Shown here in pieces: positions 9,067-19,043 of a DNA stretch of 64,000 nucleotides. Position 1 is the first letter of the stretch; each line of letters begins with the position of its first letter. Source of the stretch: an uncultured Lachnospiraceae bacterium (GTDB taxonomy: Bacteria; Bacillota; Clostridia; Lachnospirales; Lachnospiraceae); assembly GCA_934394615.1 (NCBI GenBank), contig CAKRRJ010000002.1, positions 11,145-75,144 of the forward strand. Direction: 5' to 3'. The notes beneath the pieces were generated by a model that was not told the origin of the DNA, made no database searches, and was given only the letters and a program-made list of their open reading frames with translations. A program made the translations under genes and the position numbers.

Positions 9067-10062
9067 TTACTCTTTCGGATTGTAGCCGTAATTCTTCATT
9101 AACAGTTCACTGTCACGCCACTCTTTTCTTACCTTTACCCAGATCTGCAGGTTTACCTTGGTCTCCAGCATGGCTTCCAGCTCTCTTCTCGCGGCAGATC
9201 CGATGCGCTTTAACATGGCTCCGCCCTTTCCGATGATGATGCCTTTGTGGGAATCACGCTCGCAGATGATGGTCGCCTCCACGTCCATAATGCCGTTCGG
9301 ACGCTCTGTCATCTTCTCGATGGTAACCGCGATGCCGTGCGGAATCTCCTCATCCAGAAGGCGCAGTGCCTTCTCGCGGATGAGCTCTGCCGCAATCTGG
9401 CGCATTGGCTGGTCGGTCACGGTATCCTCGTCGTAGAACTGCGGTCCGTACGGCAGGTACTTAAACAGCTGCTCCAGTAATGTATCGGTGTTTTTGTCCC
9501 TCAATGCGGACACCGGAACGATCTCCGCGAAATTGCAGATATCCTTGTAGGCGTTGATGAACGTCAGGATGTCTTCCTGGTTCTTTACGGTATCCGTCTT
9601 GTTGATGACCAGAATGATCGGGGTCTTGATGCCCTGAAGCTGCTCGGCAATGTGGCGCTCTCCCGCACCGATAAAGGTGCTCGGCTCCACGAGCCACAGG
9701 ATGAGATCCACCTCTTTTAAGGTGTGCTCTGCCACGTTCACCATGTACTCGCCCAGCTTGTTCTTCGCTTTGTGAATACCCGGGGTATCCAGGAAGATGA
9801 TCTGGCCGCGTTCATCGGTGTAGACAGTCTGGATGCGGTTTCTTGTGGTCTGCGGTTTGTCAGACGTAATGGCGATCTTCTGGCCAATGAGATGGTTCAT
9901 CAGCGTGGATTTGCCCACGTTCGGCCGTCCGATCAGGGTTACAAAGCCGGATTTCTTCTGAACCGGAGCAGCCTGGCCTGCGCCCTCCGCGCCGGCCTTT
10001 TTCGCCCCGTTCAGTTCTTCCAGCAGTTTATCAAAATTTGTACCTTCCGGTTTCTTTGCCAT
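9067..10062 (-). CDS. era: GTPase Era
   Basis: A 331-aa GTPase that binds 16S rRNA and acts in 30S subunit assembly. The P-loop GRPNVGKST is at residues 45-53, with switch II DTPGIHK, NKTD base recognition, and a C-terminal KH domain containing the GKGGAMLKRIG loop. The N-terminus is about 35 residues longer than usual, Ala/Gly/Lys-rich and probably disordered. The start ATG follows AAAGGATCAATT; the upstream in-frame ATG overlaps the gap to the peptidase gene and lacks a site. Confidence 0.96.
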   Translation of the reverse strand: MAKKPEGTNFDKLLEELNGAKKAGAEGAGQAAPVQKKSGFVTLIGRPNVGKSTLMNHLIGQKIAITSDKPQTTRNRIQTVYTDERGQIIFLDTPGIHKAKNKLGEYMVNVAEHTLKEVDLILWLVEPSTFIGAGERHIAEQLQGIKTPIILVINKTDTVKNQEDILTFINAYKDICNFAEIVPVSALRDKNTDTLLEQLFKYLPYGPQFYDEDTVTDQPMRQIAAELIREKALRLLDEEIPHGIAVTIEKMTERPNGIMDVEATIICERDSHKGIIIGKGGAMLKRIGSAARRELEAMLETKVNLQIWVKVRKEWRDSELLMKNYGYNPKE

Positions 10063-10115
10063 AATTGATCCTTTCGAAATACTTATTCCTGCAGCCCATG
10101 CGCTGCACAAACTGC

Positions 10116-13049
10116 CTATCCTCTTGTAAGGTTTGAAATCTCGCCAAACATGCTGCTGTTCGCCTCAATCTTCTCCTCGTTTCCTACCACGCAGAAACTT
10201 CCGGTCTTTAAGACCGCGCGTATCTGCGCTGCCAGCGCACGGATGTCTTCCTTGGTTGCGCCAAGGATCTGGTCACGCTCGGTCTGCATCATCTCTTCCG
10301 TCACGCCGGAGAGATAAGCAGAGAGGCCTCTGCTGCCTTTCACAGACGGTGTCAGCGGAGCGTCGAGGTTACTGATGGTTCCGATCACATATTTGGTCAT
10401 ATCGCGGTCGTCCGGATCGAATGTTTCCAGGTAAGCCGGAACGCCCTCGTAAATGTCGTTGGTCTCTTTTAAGTTCGGGTCGCGGTAAGATACCAGGTAT
10501 CCTTCTCCGGACCGTCCAAATCCGCTCATGCAGCCGTAAGCGCCGCCCTTTACGCGGATGTTGAGCCACAGGTAATCGTAGCTTAAGATCACCTGCAGGA
10601 TTTTTAACGCGCCGGTATACTTAAGGCCTGCATCGCGGAAGTTTCCGCAGCGTGCCACATAATCGACCTGGGCGGAGGTCTTTAAGCCCTCGTTCACGTT
10701 CTTTACCGGATGCGTAAACGCATAGTTCTCACCGCTGCCCTCCGGGAGCTTCTCTGCAAGAAGTTTCAAAGCCTCCGGAAGCTTTTCATATCCTTTGTCG
10801 TCCGCCGTGTAGTTCACCATCATATTGGAGCGGGTGAAGAGTTTTCGGCTCACCTCCTGCAGCTTTGCGATGATCTCCTGTTTCTTTGCCGGATAGTCTT
10901 TTTCCAGCTGCTCCAGGAAATGATAATATGCCGTACCGCCAGTCAGCTCGTTGTAGTACGCAGTTGCAGAGAAGTAAGAAGTCGCACGGGATACTGCCGT
11001 GCTGTGGCCTGCGTTCTCCAGCTTCATGCGGGCACGGGAACGAGTCTCCTGGATAACTTCGCCCAGGCGTTTCTCATCCGTGAATACGGAATGGTTCAGA
11101 ATCTCCTCGATCATGGTAAAGCCAAAATCCAGACGGTCGTACAGTACACGTGCGCTTGCCATGAACATGCCGATAAAGTGCTCCGGATCTTCTAAATTCG
11201 GGTAGGATGTTACAGAGAAGTCCACGCCGCCGCTGTTTAAGTGGATCTCGCTTGTCAGGTCGGAATAGCTGTAATGCTCGGTGCTGATGGAGCCCAGAAT
11301 GGATTTTAACAGGCCTGCGTAAGGAAGATCCTCCTGCGGCAGAACCTCCGTGTTAAACAGCACTTTCAGGTATCCGATGCCGGACGTAAAGAAGTTGTGG
11401 TGCAGCACCTTAATGCCTCCCTCTTCTTTTTCTGTCCAGTAAAAGGTCTCTGCCTTTTTGTCGATGTCCTCACGTCCAAGAAGCGGGATCTTCGCAAGGA
11501 TCTCCGGAGTGGACGGGGTATCCTGGTATTCCTTCAGCTCTCTTGTAGCTGTTACCAGTTTCTCCAGCTCTTCCTCAGAGAGGGAGGCCTTGTACTCTGC
11601 CAGCTTCTTTGCGAGCTTCTCATCTTCCTTCGCAGTCAGATTGCGCTCCGGAGCTACTACAATCACAGCCTCAAACGGATTGTCCAGAAGATAATCCTTA
11701 ATCAGCTGCTCAAAATAACCGTTCTCCACTTCTTTCTTTAAGAAATCGAAGGTTTCCTGATAGCAAAGGTGCGTCATCGGATCTCCGTCGTACAGCCAGC
11801 TGTCCAGACACTGCAGGCCATACATCAGGCCCTTCGGCGCGGAGCCATAATCTGCCTCGCGGTATTTAAACTCAAAGAAGTTCATGCCGGCAAGCAGGCT
11901 CTTGCGGTTGATGCCCTGGTCTGCCAGTTTTCTTAAGGTTCCTTTTACGATTGCCAGGAACTCGCCCTTCTGCTCCTTATTGGCATCTTTCGCGATCACG
12001 GAGAAATACGGCTGTAAAATGCCGCTCTCGTAACCGCCCAGAATATCCTTGCCGATACCGGCGTCAATGAGCGCCTGCTTTAACGGCGCGCCCGGCGCAT
12101 CGAGCAGGGTATACTCCAGGATCTGGAATGCCACATACAGCTTCGGGTCAAGGTCATCTCCGACCACGGTATTGATGGAGAGGTACGTTGCATCCTCCTC
12201 AGACTCTCCCTCGGTGATGGAGTAAGAAAACTCACGCTCAACCGGAGCTTCAAACGCTTTCTGCTCACGGATCCGGGAATCCACCGGGCGCTCCTCGTAA
12301 TGGCTTAAATATTCCTCATCCAGCCAGATCAGCTTCTCTGCCATGTCCATGTTGCCGTACAGGTAAATATAGCTGTTGGACGGATGATAGTAGGTTCTGT
12401 GGAAATCAAGGAACTTCTCATAGCTCAGTTCCGGGATGTGCACCGGATCTCCGCCGGAATCCTTGCCGTAGCAGGTATCCGGGAACAGGGTCTTCTGTGT
12501 CACGCTGTCTAAGATACTCTCCGGTGAAGAGTAAGCACCCTTCATCTCATTGTATACAACACCATTGTAGATGAGCGGCGCATCCTTACTCTCCAGCTCA
12601 TAATGCCAGCCCTCCTGGCGGAAGATCTTCTCTTCTTTGTAAATATTTGGATGCAGCACAGCGTCCATATAGACATCCATTAAGTTCTGGAAGTCCTTGT
12701 CGTTGCAGCTCGCGATTGGGTACACGGTTTTATCCGGGTAAGTCATCGCGTTCAAAAATGTATTTAAAGAGCCCTTTACCAGCTCCACGAACGGGTCCTT
12801 CAACGGGAATTTGTCCGAACCGCACAGCACGCTGTGCTCCAGAATATGAGGAAGTCCGCAGTCATTATCCGGTGGTGTCCGAAATCCGATGCAGAACACC
12901 TTGTTCTCGTCGTCGTTGGAGACTAAAAACAGTTTTGCCTTTGTTTTTTTATGCTCCAGCACAATCCCTTCGGACTGCATTTCCTCAATGTTTTTATGCT
13001 CTACCACACGGTAGGCATCCAGTTTTTCGATTGCTTCCAGCTGATTCAT
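10116..13049 (-). CDS. M16C zinc metallopeptidase (presequence protease-like)
   Basis: A 977-aa protein with the inverted zinc motif HILEH (His68, Glu71, His72), followed by the HSVLCGS sequence typical of family M16C (eukaryotic presequence protease/falcilysin relatives; many Firmicute homologues). The length fits two homologous halves that close around a peptide. No signal peptide, so it is probably a cytoplasmic oligopeptidase. Substrates are unknown. The ribosome site is AAAGGAAG. It stands between ydcF and era, separated by short gaps, and may be transcribed with era. Confidence 0.92.
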   Translation of the reverse strand: MNQLEAIEKLDAYRVVEHKNIEEMQSEGIVLEHKKTKAKLFLVSNDDENKVFCIGFRTPPDNDCGLPHILEHSVLCGSDKFPLKDPFVELVKGSLNTFLNAMTYPDKTVYPIASCNDKDFQNLMDVYMDAVLHPNIYKEEKIFRQEGWHYELESKDAPLIYNGVVYNEMKGAYSSPESILDSVTQKTLFPDTCYGKDSGGDPVHIPELSYEKFLDFHRTYYHPSNSYIYLYGNMDMAEKLIWLDEEYLSHYEERPVDSRIREQKAFEAPVEREFSYSITEGESEEDATYLSINTVVGDDLDPKLYVAFQILEYTLLDAPGAPLKQALIDAGIGKDILGGYESGILQPYFSVIAKDANKEQKGEFLAIVKGTLRKLADQGINRKSLLAGMNFFEFKYREADYGSAPKGLMYGLQCLDSWLYDGDPMTHLCYQETFDFLKKEVENGYFEQLIKDYLLDNPFEAVIVVAPERNLTAKEDEKLAKKLAEYKASLSEEELEKLVTATRELKEYQDTPSTPEILAKIPLLGREDIDKKAETFYWTEKEEGGIKVLHHNFFTSGIGYLKVLFNTEVLPQEDLPYAGLLKSILGSISTEHYSYSDLTSEIHLNSGGVDFSVTSYPNLEDPEHFIGMFMASARVLYDRLDFGFTMIEEILNHSVFTDEKRLGEVIQETRSRARMKLENAGHSTAVSRATSYFSATAYYNELTGGTAYYHFLEQLEKDYPAKKQEIIAKLQEVSRKLFTRSNMMVNYTADDKGYEKLPEALKLLAEKLPEGSGENYAFTHPVKNVNEGLKTSAQVDYVARCGNFRDAGLKYTGALKILQVILSYDYLWLNIRVKGGAYGCMSGFGRSGEGYLVSYRDPNLKETNDIYEGVPAYLETFDPDDRDMTKYVIGTISNLDAPLTPSVKGSRGLSAYLSGVTEEMMQTERDQILGATKEDIRALAAQIRAVLKTGSFCVVGNEEKIEANSSMFGEISNLTRG

Positions 13050-13096
13050 CCGTCTTCTTCCTTTCCTGTTTTTGCTGTATTTGCAGCTGTTCTCAC

Positions 13097-13984
13097 TTAT
13101 AGATTTCCCATCAGGCGGTCTTTTAACAGGGCAATTCCATCACGCAGGGAAAAATGGACCAGCAGCACGCGGTCCGCTTCCGACGCGATGCCATATACCG
13201 CGTCATAATCCTGCTTCTTTGCGATGAGGCGCGCCCTGCAGAGATGGAAATTGCTCGTGATGATCCCGACACGGATCTGCCGGTTTGCGGCCGGTGCCGA
13301 ATTGCCCGGTTTCACGGGATTCTGCATCCCGGCCGCCGGCTCTCCCGCCACTCCCGGCATGCCGGCTCCCGGCGCTCCAAATACATCAGCCTGGTTCTCT
13401 GCGAGCAGTTTCTCCTGCTTTTCGATGAGGATCTTACTGTACGCCAGATTTTCCACGGTACTAAATGACTGCTCTTCTTTCAGCAGATGCGCCTCACCCG
13501 CGCCGTTTTCCAGGAGATAAGCCTCCATAGCCTCTGCCTCCGTGCACGGTTCCGCATCCCCCTGCGCCCCGGAAAGCACCAGCGTAGTCTCCGGATTTTC
13601 CTTCACATACTCCAGTGCCTTGTCCAGGCGCAGCTTCAAGGTCGTGCTCAAGTTTCCATCCGGCTTTACCTTCGCGCCAAGAACGATCACATAATCCAGC
13701 GACGGTTCTGCCGATGCCGGAATGCGTCCAAAAATCAGGATCTGGGTCACCAGAATGATCATGAGCCCGGACGCGCACAGCGTAACTGAAGATACCGGAA
13801 TCCAGAGCGGCACACGCTCCGGATATTTCTGATAGAAATGGATGCCAAGGGCTGTCGCACCAAAAAAGCCGCCGAACAGAAGCCACAAAGCAGCGAACGA
13901 AGTGCCAAAACCGGCATACAGAACAATCACGCCGTAGTAGACCAGGCACAACACAGCGGCCGCAGTGAAGACCCATATTAACAT
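13097..13984 (-). CDS. YdcF/SanA-family membrane protein (DUF218)
   Basis: A 295-aa protein with three or so N-terminal membrane segments (about residues 4-24, 30-48, 62-86), then a DUF218 domain: YVIVLGAKVKPDGNLSTTL, LVLSGAQGDAEPCTEAEAM and IITSNFHLCRARLIAKK. The family includes SanA/ElyC, which affect envelope integrity; biochemical role unclear. Residues about 201-236 are a Gly/Ala/Pro/Met-rich insert inside the domain that looks unstructured and is not typical of the family. ATG start with a modest site. Confidence 0.85.
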   Translation of the reverse strand: MLIWVFTAAAVLCLVYYGVIVLYAGFGTSFAALWLLFGGFFGATALGIHFYQKYPERVPLWIPVSSVTLCASGLMIILVTQILIFGRIPASAEPSLDYVIVLGAKVKPDGNLSTTLKLRLDKALEYVKENPETTLVLSGAQGDAEPCTEAEAMEAYLLENGAGEAHLLKEEQSFSTVENLAYSKILIEKQEKLLAENQADVFGAPGAGMPGVAGEPAAGMQNPVKPGNSAPAANRQIRVGIITSNFHLCRARLIAKKQDYDAVYGIASEADRVLLVHFSLRDGIALLKDRLMGNL

Positions 13985-14004
13985 TGCTTTACCTCACTGT
14001 AATG

Positions 14005-14529
14005 TTATTTTCCCTCATAGATGATTGCGGATTCCACATCGTATCCGGCAAGGCGGTCACGTCCCTTTAAGCCGGCAAGCTCCATCACGAAACAGAGTTT
14101 TACTACTTTTCCGCCCAGCTGCTCAATGAGGCCTACGATTGCCTCTGTGGTTCCGCCAGTCGCGATTAAGTCATCCACCACAACGACCTTCTGTCCCGGT
14201 TTGATCGCATCCTTATGCATCTCGATCTCAGCAGAGCCGTACTCCAGGTCATATTTTGCGCTCACAGTCTCCCGCGGGAGCTTTCCCTTTTTGCGGATCG
14301 GCACAAAGCTCTTATGCTCTGCGTAGGCAACCGGAACGCCAAAGATGAAGCCGCGGGATTCCGGGCCAACTACTACATCGTAATCCACGTCTTTTAACAT
14401 CCCGCGGATGCTATCGATAGCGAGTGCAAGGCCGTCTGCGTCCTGAAGGATGGAAGTAACATCGCGGAAAATAATGCCCGGCTCCGGGAAATCCGGGATA
14501 CTTACTACATAATCAGCTAAATTCTTCAT
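14005..14529 (-). CDS. apt: Adenine phosphoribosyltransferase
   Basis: A 174-aa cytosolic purine-salvage enzyme: adenine + PRPP gives AMP + PPi. The PRPP-binding motif VVVVDDLIATGGT is present, along with the family's N-terminal IPDFPEPGIIFRDVTSIL and the loop GPESRGF. The start ATG (14527-14529) follows AAGGAGAACCAAT. An upstream in-frame start would overlap the GHL10 gene and is not needed. It is 22 bp downstream of the GHL10 gene, so co-transcription is likely. Confidence 0.96.
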   Translation of the reverse strand: MKNLADYVVSIPDFPEPGIIFRDVTSILQDADGLALAIDSIRGMLKDVDYDVVVGPESRGFIFGVPVAYAEHKSFVPIRKKGKLPRETVSAKYDLEYGSAEIEMHKDAIKPGQKVVVVDDLIATGGTTEAIVGLIEQLGGKVVKLCFVMELAGLKGRDRLAGYDVESAIIYEGK

Positions 14530-14551
14530 ATTGGTTCTCCTTATTTGTTTT

Positions 14552-15817
14552 TTATCGTAATACATTCATCAGATTGTTTACTTCCTTCTGGCAGTCAGAC
14601 TCCTGGAAGGAACTGTAAGCGTAAAAGCAGTATCCCGACACTTCCCCGGTCGCGCGCCCGGCCTCAACCTGGCGGCTTATGATATCGTCGAAGCGCTTCC
14701 ATTCCGGGATTCCGGTATTATCTTTTGAGTTGCTTCCCGCTTTATACATGGCAAGCCCGATATAGAGCTTTGCGTTTCCTTTCTTTTTCAGGCTGACCCA
14801 GGTTTTTAAATTATTTTCGTAGGCGTAGGGCGCCAGATGTCCGTTCGGAAGCTGGTGCTCAAATCCCCAGTAGCACTGCGGCATAATGTAATCGATGTAG
14901 CCGTCGTGTGACAGCCAGGTGTCCACATCCACAAACAGGCGGGTCTCGCTGCGCAGATGATCCACATAGCCCTCCGGGCTCACGCCGAACTGTGCGGATG
15001 GCCGGATTGCCTTCACCGCCTGGTACACGCCACGGATCAGCTCATTGACATTTTCCCGCCGCCACTGCGTGATGGAGAGGCTGCTGCCGGACGCGTCGTA
15101 TTCCGGCTTGTCGAACCAGCGGTTTGGGTTATTATTGTCCACTTCCGGATAAAAATAATCATCAAAATGGATTCCGTCCACCGTGTATTTCTGCACAATT
15201 TCCCGCACGCCGTTGATGATCAGCTCCTGCACCTGCGGAATAGACGGGTTTAAGTAGTACGCGCCATTCTGTTTTAAAACCCAGCGGTCATTGGATGTGT
15301 CCGCATCACTCAGCCAGCGCTTGGCCGGGCTCTGGTCCGATACCTGATTCCAGGTATTGTGGTAGCCGGTCACACGGTATGGATTGATCCACGCGTGAAT
15401 CTGCAGCCCCCGGTTATGTGCCTCATTCACAAAGACCGCGAAGGGGTCAAAACCCGGATTTTTCCCCTGGGTTCCCGTAACAAAACGGGACCACGGAAAA
15501 TACGACGACGGATACATCGCGTCGGAATCCGCCCGGACATGCACGAATACCGCGTTCATCTTGAGTTCCACGCAGCGGTCGAGCATCTTGCCCACTTCCC
15601 GCTTAAACGATTCCTGATCCGCCGGAAGTTTTTCCCAGTCCAGATAAGAGATCCACACGCCGTGAAGCTCATTGGATCGGATGACCGATGCGGCAGACGC
15701 GGCAAACACGCTCATGACGCCCGTCTGAAGCACCATAAGGCACGCCAGGATCAGGCATGCCGCCTGTTTTAAAAATATATGGTTTCTGTTTCCTTGTTTT
15801 TTCTTTTGTTCCTGCAT
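14552..15817 (-). CDS. Exported glycoside-hydrolase-like family 10 protein (GHL10)
   Basis: A 421-aa secreted protein. A signal peptide runs to about residue 42 (core LKQAACLILACLMVLQTG, then VFAASA). The mature part begins with ELHGVWISYLDWEK and continues with VFVHVRADSDAMYPS, IHAWINPYRV and VDGIHFDDYFYP, all typical of the GHL10 (formerly DUF187) TIM-barrel, as in Bacillus YngK. The family is thought to act on glycans, possibly the cell wall; the substrate is not known. A good promoter precedes it and the ribosome site is CGGGAGGAA. Confidence 0.9.
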   Translation of the reverse strand: MQEQKKKQGNRNHIFLKQAACLILACLMVLQTGVMSVFAASAASVIRSNELHGVWISYLDWEKLPADQESFKREVGKMLDRCVELKMNAVFVHVRADSDAMYPSSYFPWSRFVTGTQGKNPGFDPFAVFVNEAHNRGLQIHAWINPYRVTGYHNTWNQVSDQSPAKRWLSDADTSNDRWVLKQNGAYYLNPSIPQVQELIINGVREIVQKYTVDGIHFDDYFYPEVDNNNPNRWFDKPEYDASGSSLSITQWRRENVNELIRGVYQAVKAIRPSAQFGVSPEGYVDHLRSETRLFVDVDTWLSHDGYIDYIMPQCYWGFEHQLPNGHLAPYAYENNLKTWVSLKKKGNAKLYIGLAMYKAGSNSKDNTGIPEWKRFDDIISRQVEAGRATGEVSGYCFYAYSSFQESDCQKEVNNLMNVLR

Positions 15818-15871
15818 TCCAGTTCCTCCCGGATGTCAGCGTTCCCAGTCATTGCCATTTTATTTATGGAT

Positions 15872-15900
15872 AGTATAGCAGAGGCGGCACCAAAGAACAA
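15872..15900 (-). promoter_or_regulatory. Promoter of the GHL10-apt unit
   Basis: TTGTTC (15895-15900), 17-bp spacer, TATACT (15872-15877) with an extended -10 (TGC before TATACT). Located 55 bp upstream of the GHL10 start. Confidence 0.65.
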
Positions 15901-15923
15901 CTGCACAAATCATAAATGATTTT

Positions 15924-17174
15924 TTAAGAAAGGAGAAATTCCGCAAGCACCACATTGCTCACATCGATTCCAAGCTCCGTCAGACGCACCATGGGCATGT
16001 CCACTTCGATCAGGCCCTGCTTTTCCAGCTTTTTGAGAACGTCTCCATACACGTTCCACATATTCTGGCCAAAGTGGTCCATAAACTCACTTCCAGACAC
16101 ACCCTCCATACGGCGCAGGCCCACAAACATGAACTCTTCCATCTTCTCATCCAGGGTCAGCTCTTCAATGTCGCGCGCTGCCGCTCCGCCCTCATAGAGA
16201 TCTAAGGACAGGTATTCCTGCAAATCCTCCGTATTGTGGTAGCGGTAGCCGTACGTGTAGGAAGACGCGCCAAGTCCCAGCCCAAGATACTCCACGCCGG
16301 TCCAGTAACCATTGTTGTGGCGGCACTCGTATCCTTTTTTCGCGTAGTTGGAAATCTCGTAACGGTGGTAACCGTGTGACTCCATCATCGCTTTTGTGAG
16401 ATGATACATCGCGCGGTCCGTATCCTCGTCCGGAAGGTCCGGGAGTGTCATGACAGCAGCCCGGGCAGCAACCTCCGCGGCCGTCTGCTTTCTGCCTGCC
16501 TCAGCCGGAGTTCTCTCCTGTTCCGTGTTTCTCTTTTCCGGTTTCTGTTTTTCTCCGAACCGCTCGTAAAACGGCGTTCCCTCCTCAATAATGAGACTGT
16601 ACGCCGAAATATGCTCCGGCTTTAACATCATGACTTTCTTCAGCGTACTCTTCCAGGAATGTACATCCTGCCCCGGCAGTGCCGACATCAGATCCACATT
16701 GATATTCTTAAACCCAGCCTGTCTCGCGCGCTGAAAGCTCTTCAGGAAGGAATCGTAGGAATGGATCCGCCCGAGGTATTTCAGTTCCTTATCGTCCGCA
16801 GACTGCAGGCCAATACTTAAGCGGTTCACGCCGCTCTGGCGGTATACCTCCAGCTTTTCCATGGTGAGCGTGCCCGGGTTCGCCTCTATGGTCACCTCAG
16901 CATCCGGAGAGATGTCGAAGTTCTCGGAAAGCGTCGCGAACAGCTCCATGACCAGGTCTGCCGGAAGAATCGACGGAGTACCGCCACCCACAAAAATCGT
17001 GGAGACACGGTACTCCTGAAAATTCGGACCCTGACCACAGATCTCTTCGATCAGCTTGTCCATATATTCCCGGTACACCCGCTCCGGCGCCGCGAACGAC
17101 AGAAAGTCGCAATAGGCGCACTTGCGGGCACAGAACGGGATATGAATATAAAGTTCCAGTTCTCGTTTACTCAT
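15924..17174 (-). CDS. hemW: Radical SAM heme chaperone HemW-like protein
   Basis: A 416-aa radical SAM protein. The 4Fe-4S cluster motif is Cys15-x3-Cys19-x2-Cys22 (CARKCAYC). GGGTPSIL and EANPGTL follow, as in HemW/HemN relatives. HemW proteins bind heme and deliver it to haem proteins; they are not the true coproporphyrinogen oxidase, and older annotations mislabel them. Residues about 208-248 form a charged, Ala/Glu-rich insert before DTDRAMYH that is longer than in most homologues. The start overlaps the lepA stop by 8 bp; lepA-hemW adjacency is common in Firmicutes. Confidence 0.92.
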   Translation of the reverse strand: MSKRELELYIHIPFCARKCAYCDFLSFAAPERVYREYMDKLIEEICGQGPNFQEYRVSTIFVGGGTPSILPADLVMELFATLSENFDISPDAEVTIEANPGTLTMEKLEVYRQSGVNRLSIGLQSADDKELKYLGRIHSYDSFLKSFQRARQAGFKNINVDLMSALPGQDVHSWKSTLKKVMMLKPEHISAYSLIIEEGTPFYERFGEKQKPEKRNTEQERTPAEAGRKQTAAEVAARAAVMTLPDLPDEDTDRAMYHLTKAMMESHGYHRYEISNYAKKGYECRHNNGYWTGVEYLGLGLGASSYTYGYRYHNTEDLQEYLSLDLYEGGAAARDIEELTLDEKMEEFMFVGLRRMEGVSGSEFMDHFGQNMWNVYGDVLKKLEKQGLIEVDMPMVRLTELGIDVSNVVLAEFLLS

Positions 17175-18981
17175 CGTCTAATTTCAGAACACTCATAAAT
17201 GCCTTCTGCGGGATCTCTACATTGCCCACCTGACGCATTCGTTTCTTTCCTTCTTTCTGCTTTTCCAGGAGCTTCTTCTTACGGGAGATATCACCGCCGT
17301 AGCACTTCGCGAGGACATCCTTGCGCATTGCCTTTACCGTCTCACGGGCAATGATCTTGCCGCCGACAGCCGCCTGGATCGGGATTTCAAACAGATGGCG
17401 CGGAATCTCTTCCTTTAACTTCTCGCACATCTTTCTGCCGCGCTCGTAAGCGGAATCCGCGTGCACGATGAAGGAGAGCGCATCCACCTCTTCCTTGTTG
17501 ATGAGGATATCCAGCTTCACAAGCTCGGAAGTCTCGTAGCCCTTCATGTCATAGTCAAAGGAAGCGTAACCTCTGGAACGGGACTTTAACGCATCGAAGA
17601 AGTCGTAGATGATCTCATTTAACGGCAGATCATATTTTAAGAGTGCTCTCGTCTCCTCAATGTACTCCATGCCGTGGTAAACGCCGCGGCGCTCCTGGCA
17701 CAGCGTCATGATCGCGCCGACAAACTCCGTCGTTACCATGATCTCCGCACTCACGATTGGCTCCTCCATGTACTCGATCTCCGTCGGGTCCGGAAGGTTA
17801 GACGGGTTGGTCAGCTCGATCATCTCGCCATTTTTCTTATGGACACGGTATACAACGCCCGGCGCTGTGGTAACGAGATCCAGGTTGTACTCACGCTCCA
17901 GGCGCTCCTGGATGATCTCCAGATGCAGAAGGCCCAGGAATCCGCAGCGGAAGCCAAAGCCCAGCGCAATGGAAGTCTCCGGCTCAAAGTACAGGGACGC
18001 GTCGTTTAACTGGAGTTTTTCCAGCGCATCGCGCAGGTCGTTGTACTTTGCGCCGTCTGCCGGGTACAGGCCGCAGTAAACCATGGAGGTTACTTTCTTG
18101 TATCCAGGAAGCGGCTCTGCGCACGGACGTGCCGCATCGGTAATGGTATCGCCCACACGGGTATCTTTCACGTTCTTGATGCTGGCTGTGATGTAGCCAA
18201 CCATGCCGGCACTCAGCTCATCGCACGGAATGAACTGGCCTGCTCCAAAGTAACCTACCTCAACGACTTCTTCCTCAGCTCCGGTTGCCATCATGCGGAT
18301 GCGGGTTCCTTTCTTCACGGTTCCCTCTTTGATACGGCAGAATACGATAACACCTTTGTACGGGTCGTACAGGGAATCGAAGATGAGGGCCTGCAGCGGT
18401 GCCTCCGGGTCTCCGACCGGTGCCGGAACCTTGTGTACGATCGCCTCCAGCACATCCTCCACGTTCAGTCCGGTCTTTGCGGAGATACGCGGCGCGTCAT
18501 GCGCCTCAATGCCGATCACATCTTCGATCTCATCCGCAACCCAGTCCGGGCGCGCGCTCGGCAGATCGATCTTGTTGATGACTGGGAATACATCCAGGTC
18601 GTGATCGAGTGCCAGATACACGTTCGCAAGCGTCTGTGCCTCAATGCCCTGTGCCGCGTCCACAACCAGGATTGCTCCATCGCAGGCTGCCAGGCTTCGG
18701 GAAACCTCGTAATTGAAATCGACGTGTCCAGGAGTGTCGATCAGGTTAAAAATGTATTCCTCTCCATCTTTCGCGCGGTAAACCGTGCGGACAGCCTGGG
18801 ATTTGATGGTGATGCCGCGCTCCCGCTCCAGGTCCATATTGTCGAGCACCTGTGCCTGCATCTCACGGCTGGTGAGAAGACCGGTCATCTCGATGATGCG
18901 GTCCGCCAGCGTGGATTTGCCGTGGTCGATGTGGGCAATGATACAGAAGTTTCGGATCTTGCTTTGGTCCATTGATGCCAT
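17167..18981 (-). CDS. lepA: Elongation factor 4 (LepA)
   Basis: A 604-aa translational GTPase that acts on stalled or back-translocated ribosomes. The G1 motif AHIDHGKS, G3 DTPGHVDF and G4 NKIDLP are present. The C-terminal part has the LepA-specific region ending near [12 protein letters not shown]. The start ATG gives [15 protein letters not shown] and follows GGAGGAAATAAATAC. It is preceded by spoIIP (62-bp gap) and overlaps hemW. Confidence 0.97.
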   Translation of the reverse strand: MASMDQSKIRNFCIIAHIDHGKSTLADRIIEMTGLLTSREMQAQVLDNMDLERERGITIKSQAVRTVYRAKDGEEYIFNLIDTPGHVDFNYEVSRSLAACDGAILVVDAAQGIEAQTLANVYLALDHDLDVFPVINKIDLPSARPDWVADEIEDVIGIEAHDAPRISAKTGLNVEDVLEAIVHKVPAPVGDPEAPLQALIFDSLYDPYKGVIVFCRIKEGTVKKGTRIRMMATGAEEEVVEVGYFGAGQFIPCDELSAGMVGYITASIKNVKDTRVGDTITDAARPCAEPLPGYKKVTSMVYCGLYPADGAKYNDLRDALEKLQLNDASLYFEPETSIALGFGFRCGFLGLLHLEIIQERLEREYNLDLVTTAPGVVYRVHKKNGEMIELTNPSNLPDPTEIEYMEEPIVSAEIMVTTEFVGAIMTLCQERRGVYHGMEYIEETRALLKYDLPLNEIIYDFFDALKSRSRGYASFDYDMKGYETSELVKLDILINKEEVDALSFIVHADSAYERGRKMCEKLKEEIPRHLFEIPIQAAVGGKIIARETVKAMRKDVLAKCYGGDISRKKKLLEKQKEGKKRMRQVGNVEIPQKAFMSVLKLDDE

Positions 18982-19043
18982 GTATTTATTTCCTCCAATA
19001 ACGTATAGGGTCTGTTTTGTCAATTTACTATGATATCATTTTT

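Noticed and set aside
15900-15935. AAATCAT/ATGATTT hairpin after hemW as terminator
   Set aside because: A short AT stem with no T-run in the direction of hemW transcription.
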